Below, in pieces: positions 63,165 to 64,000 of a stretch of 64,000 bases of DNA. The notes under the pieces were generated by a model. That model had not been told where the DNA came from and ran no database searches. It worked only from the letters and a program-made list of their open reading frames with translations. Made by a program: the position numbers and the translations under genes. Location: contig CANNCQ010000004.1 in assembly GCA_947503135.1 (NCBI GenBank), positions 1 through 64,000 on the forward strand, given 5' to 3'. Within the stretch, counting starts at the first letter, position 1, and every line of letters starts with the position of its first letter. The stretch comes from an uncultured Aquimarina sp. (GTDB taxonomy: Bacteria; Bacteroidota; Bacteroidia; Flavobacteriales; Flavobacteriaceae).

Positions 63165-64000
63165 ATGAATTGGCCATTGCTTACCACAAGATATTTGCAG
63201 TATTTAAAAATAGAACGCGGATTATCTGAGAATAGTATCGAAAGCTATAGACTTGACCTTCTTAAATTAACTAATTATTTAAATTCTCAAAATCCAATAC
63301 CTTTACCCTTAACAATTACAAAGGAAATAATTCAAGAGTTTATTTATGAAAGTTCCAAACTACTACAAGCCAGATCACTAGCCAGATTAATCTCTGGTCT
63401 TAAAGGTTTTTTCGAATATTTATCCTTTGAGGATTATAGGAGCGACAACCCTATGGACTTAATGGAAACTCCTAAAATTGGCGTAAAACTACCAAATACA
63501 CTTAGTGTAGAAGATATTGACAAGCTTATTAAAGCTATAGATTATACAAAAAAGGAAAGCGAACGTAACCTTACTATTATCGAAGCTCTTTATGCTTGTG
63601 GTTTACGTGTGAGTGAACTGATTACTTTACAAATTTCCGATTTGTATTTTGATGAAGGTTTTATTGCTGTTAGTGGAAAAGGAAACAAACAACGCCTCAT
63701 ACCTATTGTAGAGCACACCCAACAACTTATAGAAGATTACATAAGCAATAGCAGGGCCGCATTAAATATTGATGATAAACACTCTAATACCTTATTTTTA
63801 AACCGACGCGGAAAAGGTTTAACACGTGCTATGATTTTTACTATTGTAAAAAGATTAGTTGAAAAAGCCAATTTGAAAAAAAATGTAAGTCCGCACACTT
63901 TTAGACATTCATTTGCAACCCATTTACTAGAAAATGGCGCAGATCTCAGGGCTATTCAACAAATGTTAGGACATGAAAGTATAACCACAACCGAAATTTA
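63165..64000 (+). CDS. xerD: Site-specific tyrosine recombinase XerD (partial at window end)
   Basis: XerD resolves chromosome dimers with a XerC partner at dif. The visible 278 codons start at the ATG at 63165 and include an N-terminal SAM-like core-binding domain (about residues 5-95) and the catalytic domain with Arg148 (CGLRVSE), Lys172 (GKGNK), His244 and Arg247 (HTFRHSF), and His270 (LGHES). The window ends two bases into the codon that should encode the nucleophile Tyr (the expected IYTH follows TEI). It is divergent from the beta-barrel gene. Whether it is XerC or XerD is best settled with the partner copy. Confidence 0.93.
   Translation, partial: MNWPLLTTRYLQYLKIERGLSENSIESYRLDLLKLTNYLNSQNPIPLPLTITKEIIQEFIYESSKLLQARSLARLISGLKGFFEYLSFEDYRSDNPMDLMETPKIGVKLPNTLSVEDIDKLIKAIDYTKKESERNLTIIEALYACGLRVSELITLQISDLYFDEGFIAVSGKGNKQRLIPIVEHTQQLIEDYISNSRAALNIDDKHSNTLFLNRRGKGLTRAMIFTIVKRLVEKANLKKNVSPHTFRHSFATHLLENGADLRAIQQMLGHESITTTEI

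Noticed and set aside
1..64000. CRISPR array, tRNA, rRNA or prophage
   Set aside because: No regularly spaced identical repeats, cloverleaf-like runs, ribosomal sequence or phage structural genes were seen while reading both strands.

Overview
The window is AT-rich chromosomal DNA from a member of the Bacteroidota, almost certainly Flavobacteriaceae. The evidence is a PorX-type response regulator of the type IX secretion system, a SusC-like TonB receptor paired with a DUF4249 lipoprotein, DUF4251 and DUF6095 proteins, a bacillithiol synthase (BshA), and recurrent promoter elements of the form TAnnTTTG just upstream of genes. I cannot name the genus. No rRNA, tRNA, CRISPR array or prophage was seen.

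Layout. 1-1500 is a scarred edge: a frameshifted 3' gene fragment, a decayed IS3/IS150-type transposase, and a DUF4251 lipoprotein. 1505-5820 holds ppc, an Lrp/AsnC regulator and an M14 peptidase. 6156-7848 (+) holds an XRE regulator, a lipoprotein and a TerC membrane protein. 7933-20378 (-) is housekeeping: an unknown protein, manA, the tsaC / unknown / GH3-beta-lactamase fusion / bshA operon, then a compact operon (Cys-rich small membrane protein, GT2, ECF sigma factor, divergent Nramp-like transporter, YhcH), then mnmA and a MORN protein. 20535-29924 holds ettA, an acyl-CoA carboxylase beta subunit, a putative porin, rnhB, a large lipoprotein and a cold-shock protein.

30071-35803 (-) is a surface-polysaccharide cluster in the order rfbA-rfbC-rfbD-rfbB-kdsD-kdsB-CpsB-type phosphatase, so dTDP-rhamnose and CMP-Kdo precursor synthesis are linked. 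35840-36590 is a one-gene unit with repeated and inverted sequences at both ends that resembles a gene cassette. 36602-46685 holds dnaN, a DUF6095 protein, murQ, the DUF4249/TonB receptor pair, a cysteine-synthase-family enzyme, an oligopeptidase B-like S9 peptidase and prfB. 46964-51365 holds an OmpA-family protein with an internal 23-residue repeat, an HD hydrolase and porX. 51470-54839 (-) is a thioredoxin - MsrA-like - SelO - purC group. 54971-56998 is a hybrid histidine kinase. 57050-60970 is the oxidative pentose phosphate pathway (gnd divergent from zwf-pgl). The window ends with RidA, a secreted small protein, aroQ, an outer-membrane beta-barrel and xerD, which is cut by the window edge inside the codon expected to encode its catalytic tyrosine.

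Most of the window is ordinary flavobacterial core genome. The items most worth a second look are the cassette-like unit at 35848-36587, the kdsD gene whose homology runs upstream of its first ATG to the rfbB stop codon, the sigma factor/glycosyltransferase/Nramp-like/YhcH operon, the redox-repair group ending in SelO, and the periodic repeat in the OmpA-family protein. I found no clear new defence or mobile system.
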